64,000 nucleotides of DNA from Amyloporia xantha (taxonomy: Eukaryota > Basidiomycota > Agaricomycetes > Polyporales > Adustoporiaceae), in NCBI GenBank assembly GCA_036971615.1, contig JAYKKR010000002.1, positions 124,001 to 188,000 on the forward strand, written 5' to 3'. Each line of letters starts with the position of its first letter. Positions within the stretch are counted from its first letter, which is position 1. Both the position numbers and the translations under genes were made by a program. This document shows, in pieces, positions 60,879 through 64,000 of this stretch. Under the pieces are notes generated by a model. It saw nothing but the letters and a program-made list of their open reading frames with translations, ran no database searches and was not told the DNA's origin.

Positions 60879-62638
60879 ATGTCGTCTGCTGGAGCGCTGC
60901 AGGAGCAGCTCCTAGTTCTGCGCGAAGCGTGAGTTGTCCAACACCCAGTGCGCCTCAATCGGATAACGGACGGCCATCATCGCACCATCGGTGCCCCGCC
61001 AACAGATATGCACAGAATTGCGTAACGGTAGCCATGCTCGGTGCGTGCGCAGCGCCTATGTTCCACGTCCGAATGCAAGACTAACTCGCGGATTGGCAGC
61101 GCTCTTCGTGTACGAGCGTGTCATCACCCTTGACCGCGACGTCGCTGTCGTCTGGGGGCGCAAGCTCACGGGCGCCGTTGTACTCTATGCCCTGTTGAAC
61201 GTCTCCGCGCTAGCGCTGGCCTTCCTCTTTTTCACAACGATATTCGTGTCGAGCTGCAAAGTACGTCTGTTTCCTATGACTGGCACCGACGCCGTGATGC
61301 TGATATAATTTTCAGAGGTAATGCCTCTTGCCCAGGTCATTGTGGGTCTGTCTGACTCTGGTGTCGTCCACTATCAGCGCGTATGTCTTAAGCCTGCTAG
61401 TGTTGCTAATACGGGCCATCATCTATCTCCTGTACGGAAGTGCGCGGCCCTCCTACTCTGCGCAGACGCAATAGTTCCTCATGCCCTTGTCGTGTCCAGC
61501 CATCTCAGCCCTACGTATATATGCCATAAATGGACGGGTGGCAAAACTGCCGCTGCTGATCTTCGTAGCATATCTACCCATGGTCGTCCAGTGGGTGGTG
61601 AGCTCTCACCTTTGACACTGTTATACTACTGCGTACGCAGTGGAATTTCTCACCCTCGTACTGTCCAGTTCGAATGTGCCCATCTAGTACATGTTGCAGT
61701 GCCTCTTCCCGTGGGCTGTGTAATCTATTACAGCACCTCTTATACACTCATTCAGAGGTGAATCACCTCCTGCTGGCTCTTGAATTGTTACACTTATTGC
61801 TACAATCCTAGATGTGAGTATGGCGATTGGCTCCAAGAAGTAGCAGAGTACCGAGCATTACTTATTAACCAGTTGCGCTCGCTTCAAGACTCTGTGTCAT
61901 TGTGTCCGATCTCCTGGTAATGTTGGCTACCTGGCACGCCACATATGGTCTCAAAAAGCTCGCCAATACGGTCAACATGGAAGTTTCTATCGTTTCGTTA
62001 CTTTTGAGAGACGGTGAGCGATGTTATACTAGCCAATACCTACTGAATTAAATTGTCCTGCGTACAGGTACCGTATACATTGGGTCAATGGTTACTTTGA
62101 CATTCTGGCACCCGTTAGCCGATGTGCAACACCAGGGCTATCCTAGTGCTCAACGTCATTGATATTGCATTATTCGCAACCAACGTATGTCTGCTGTATA
62201 TCTCACAGCTGTATCCATTGACGAGGTTCTCCGGTCAAGTGTTCGGCGACCAAGACATGAGCCCCATGTGTGTCTCTCGTCTGATGCCTGCCATTTTTCG
62301 TTCACACGTCTCGTAATCCCGCTTTGCTCCCTCTTAGCCTGACCGTCATTCTGTTCTCGAGGCTCTTCCTCGACCTGCGCATGGTGTACGCAGAGGGCGA
62401 CACTAGCAGCGGCTCGATGCAAATTTCGGATATCCGGTTTTCGAACCGGGTGATAGGACCCCTAGGCGCTTCTCTAGGTCAGGGAGAGGCTTCCAGTGGC
62501 GACCTGGAAATGGAAGATAGTATGGATGGGTCCACTGAGGAGGATGGCGAGAGTGTGACTATCCGAGAGGTAGAGAATCCAGCGGGGGCGTCGAGTGATT
62601 GTTTCGGAAGTCCCTCCTTGACTAGATCTGGTGTGTAA
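60879..62638 (+). CDS. DUF6533-like multi-pass membrane protein, ten exons
   Basis: Exons: 60879-60928, 61006-61040, 61100-61260, 61336-61380, 61475-61597, 61669-61757, 61889-62013, 62068-62083, 62136-62267, 62338-62638. All phases agree and give 358 aa. The N-terminal part has the DUF6533 pattern (ALFVYERVITLDRDVAVVWG, where the family reads YDhllTldrEv-lvW). Later landmarks also fit this basidiomycete family: SALRIYAI, PVGCVI, VIVSDLLVML, LLLRDGTVY, LVLNV and SPILTVILFSRLFLDLR before an acidic cytosolic tail. About six or seven hydrophobic segments suggest a plasma or internal membrane protein; the function of the family is unknown. The boundaries of introns 3, 4 and 6 (131 nt) are the least certain. 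No lesion seen, unlike much of the array. Confidence 0.75.
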
Positions 62639-63076
62639 CTTATACTAGCGTTGTAAATGATGGTTTGAATCGTATGCTTATTTGCACTATCGCATGCATG
62701 CCAGAAGGTGGGAGAGTCGTAATCGCGATGCATCTGCGACTGACACGGAGATCGACGCCCGACAACTGCGGCCAGCAGTACCTCCTCACGGCCGCGCTGC
62801 AGAAGACAGACAAGGTTGCTGGATTCAACGTATGACTGTAAATATTCCGCTGCATTTAACGCCTCGTCGGATCGCATACTTAGGTGTTTGTGAAGGACGT
62901 AGGGATAATGATATGCCAGATGACGATGCCAGTCTTACATGGGACCACAGTGTGGCGTCGCGATCACGTGACTCTCTATGTTCGTCGAGCGTGACGCGAC
63001 GCGACGGTGCTTGATTGTGAACGGCCATACTTTGTCTTCATCTGGATCGCCGTAGCCCACCGTTATTGCTCAAAAT
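62639..63076. other. intergenic region between the DUF6533-like and FunK1-like genes
   Basis: No gene is supported. A minus-strand frame overlapping the end of the DUF6533-like gene (62,479-62,877) is its antisense shadow. The region must hold the terminator of one gene and the promoter of the next; neither could be pinpointed. Confidence 0.4.
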
Positions 63077-64000
63077 ATGTGCTCAGAATTGCCCTCTTAT
63101 TTCTTTCCCTTCTGGATCCGCGGTCGCCGAAAATCTCCCTCCGCATTTCTCCGTGAGCACCACCACTCTATGCCTGCGGAATCCGACTACGACGACGAGC
63201 GCATGGATGGCGTCATGCCTGATATATCTACCCTTCCAAGGGCGCATTCTACTACCACAACGGATGAATCTCATCCTTCTGTAACTTCCCCTCAGCTCCG
63301 CCCTTATAAATCATCGCCATTGCCCCTGAAGTTAAAGCCGAAACAACGAGTCACACCGCCTGGCAAAATTGTTGATGACTCTTTCAAGGCACACGTTTGC
63401 GATGAATTTCAAGACAGAATTCACCGCGAATATCCAGTGGTTGACTTCATTCGTGCCGTCTGGAATTATGAGCCAAAAGATATCCCTGATCACGCTTACT
63501 CTTTGCCGTCTAGCACTGTCAATGACTATTGCAAGGCCATAGAGACGTCTTCATACGTGCACCTAGTTGAATTGCTCGAGTGCATCTTGGCTCAGGCTCA
63601 TCCCGATCCCATATTAGCAGCTGGAGCCCGACTATCCACCTCCGAGGCACGTGTGCGGACAGTGGACGCCCATATTGTCAATATGCGAGACCGTACAGGG
63701 GACCGGGAGTACGCAGACTACAAACCAGATCTCGTGTTGAGCACCATATCAGATGTACAGCGTCAGCACTGGGAGTGGTACATGGCGTATGCGGAAGTCA
63801 AGAAGCCACATCTTGGAGAAGTACATTACACCTGTGATCTGCCGATCGATGTGTCAAGACTGAACTCGGTAAGCTACTCGCGATGTCATATATGGAATGG
63901 TTACTAAACGTGGTCGTTCAACTTGTGGCCGATCGTTCAAAAGGTGGCTGGCATTCTTGTCCAGCAATGTTCGACTGAATCTCATAGCGACGTACGTGGA
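63077..64000 (+). CDS. FunK1-like fungal protein kinase, N-terminal part (runs off the window)
   Basis: ATG at 63077; an in-frame ATG at 63170 (MPAESDYDDERMDG) is an alternative start. Exon 1 ends at 63868, intron 63869-63943 (75 nt, GTAAGC donor), and exon 2 continues in frame from 63944 (VAGILVQQCSTESHSD) beyond the window. The first 100 residues are low-complexity. Then come FIRAVWNYEPKDIP, YKPDLVL and a W...YAEVKKP stretch that resembles the KPD-W-EvK region preceding the kinase domain in FunK1 proteins of basidiomycetes. The catalytic domain itself is not in the window, so the family call is an inference from this N-terminal part. Confidence 0.6.

Noticed and set aside
61321..61761. Single-frame plus-strand ORF of 146 codons in the DUF6533-like gene
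   Set aside because: It reads through four splice junctions; spliced exons in other frames give the conserved family motifs, and only its end (PVGCVIYYSTSYTL) belongs to the protein.

Overview
The window looks like nuclear DNA of an Agaricomycete basidiomycete, probably polypore-like. The grounds are: short spliceosomal introns (about 40-130 nt) with GTRNGT donors and CTRAY-like branch sites, F-box/leucine-rich proteins of the kind amplified in wood-decay fungi, a DUF6533-type membrane protein, a FunK1-like kinase N-terminus, and a signal-peptide/stalk/transmembrane/coiled-coil protein typical of mushrooms. No rRNA, tRNA, CRISPR or bacterial feature was found.

About 1,066-59,775 is one large segmental-duplication array. 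Its unit is an LRR-like F-box gene on the minus strand plus 3.5-4 kb of flank. The F-box loci are copy 1 (3.0-4.6 kb), copy 2 (12.8-14.1), copy 3 (18.6-20.2, frameshifted), copy 4 (25.3-26.5), a fragment (27.4-27.7), copy 5 (31.5-32.6, decayed), an isolated F-box start with its leader (33.45-33.95), copy 6 (37.4-38.6), copy 7 (43.4-44.7) and copy 8 (52.9-54.2, frameshifted). Three related flank types separate them: A after copies 1, 3, 7 and 8; B after copies 2 and 6; C after two 'ghost' units whose F-box gene was deleted (junctions near 9,100 and 49,173) and after the 33.5-kb fragment. Longer blocks recur too: 3.4-12.9 kb matches 43.4-52.9 kb, and 12.9-24.9 kb matches 37.4-49 kb.

Each well-preserved F-box gene has the same architecture: a noncoding first exon, a 54-nt 5'-UTR intron holding the upstream ATGs I see, an ATG opening an F-box, then a conserved phase-1 intron (106 nt; 97 and 103 nt in diverged copies) that explains the frame change seen in every copy. 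Paralogues are nearly identical in scaffold, UTR and flank, but differ strongly in short codon blocks at the LxL strands of the leucine-rich repeats. This suggests SCF substrate adaptors whose recognition face diversifies quickly, and it is the most interesting signal here.

The array is interrupted by a 497-bp hAT-like MITE with a perfect 8-bp target duplication (22,648-23,144), a 2.1-kb terminal-inverted-repeat element (57,387-59,506), and a unique membrane-protein gene with two lesions (28.5-30.3 kb). Right of the array are ordinary single-copy genes: a ten-exon DUF6533-like gene (60,879-62,638) and the start of a FunK1-like gene running off the window (63,077 to end).
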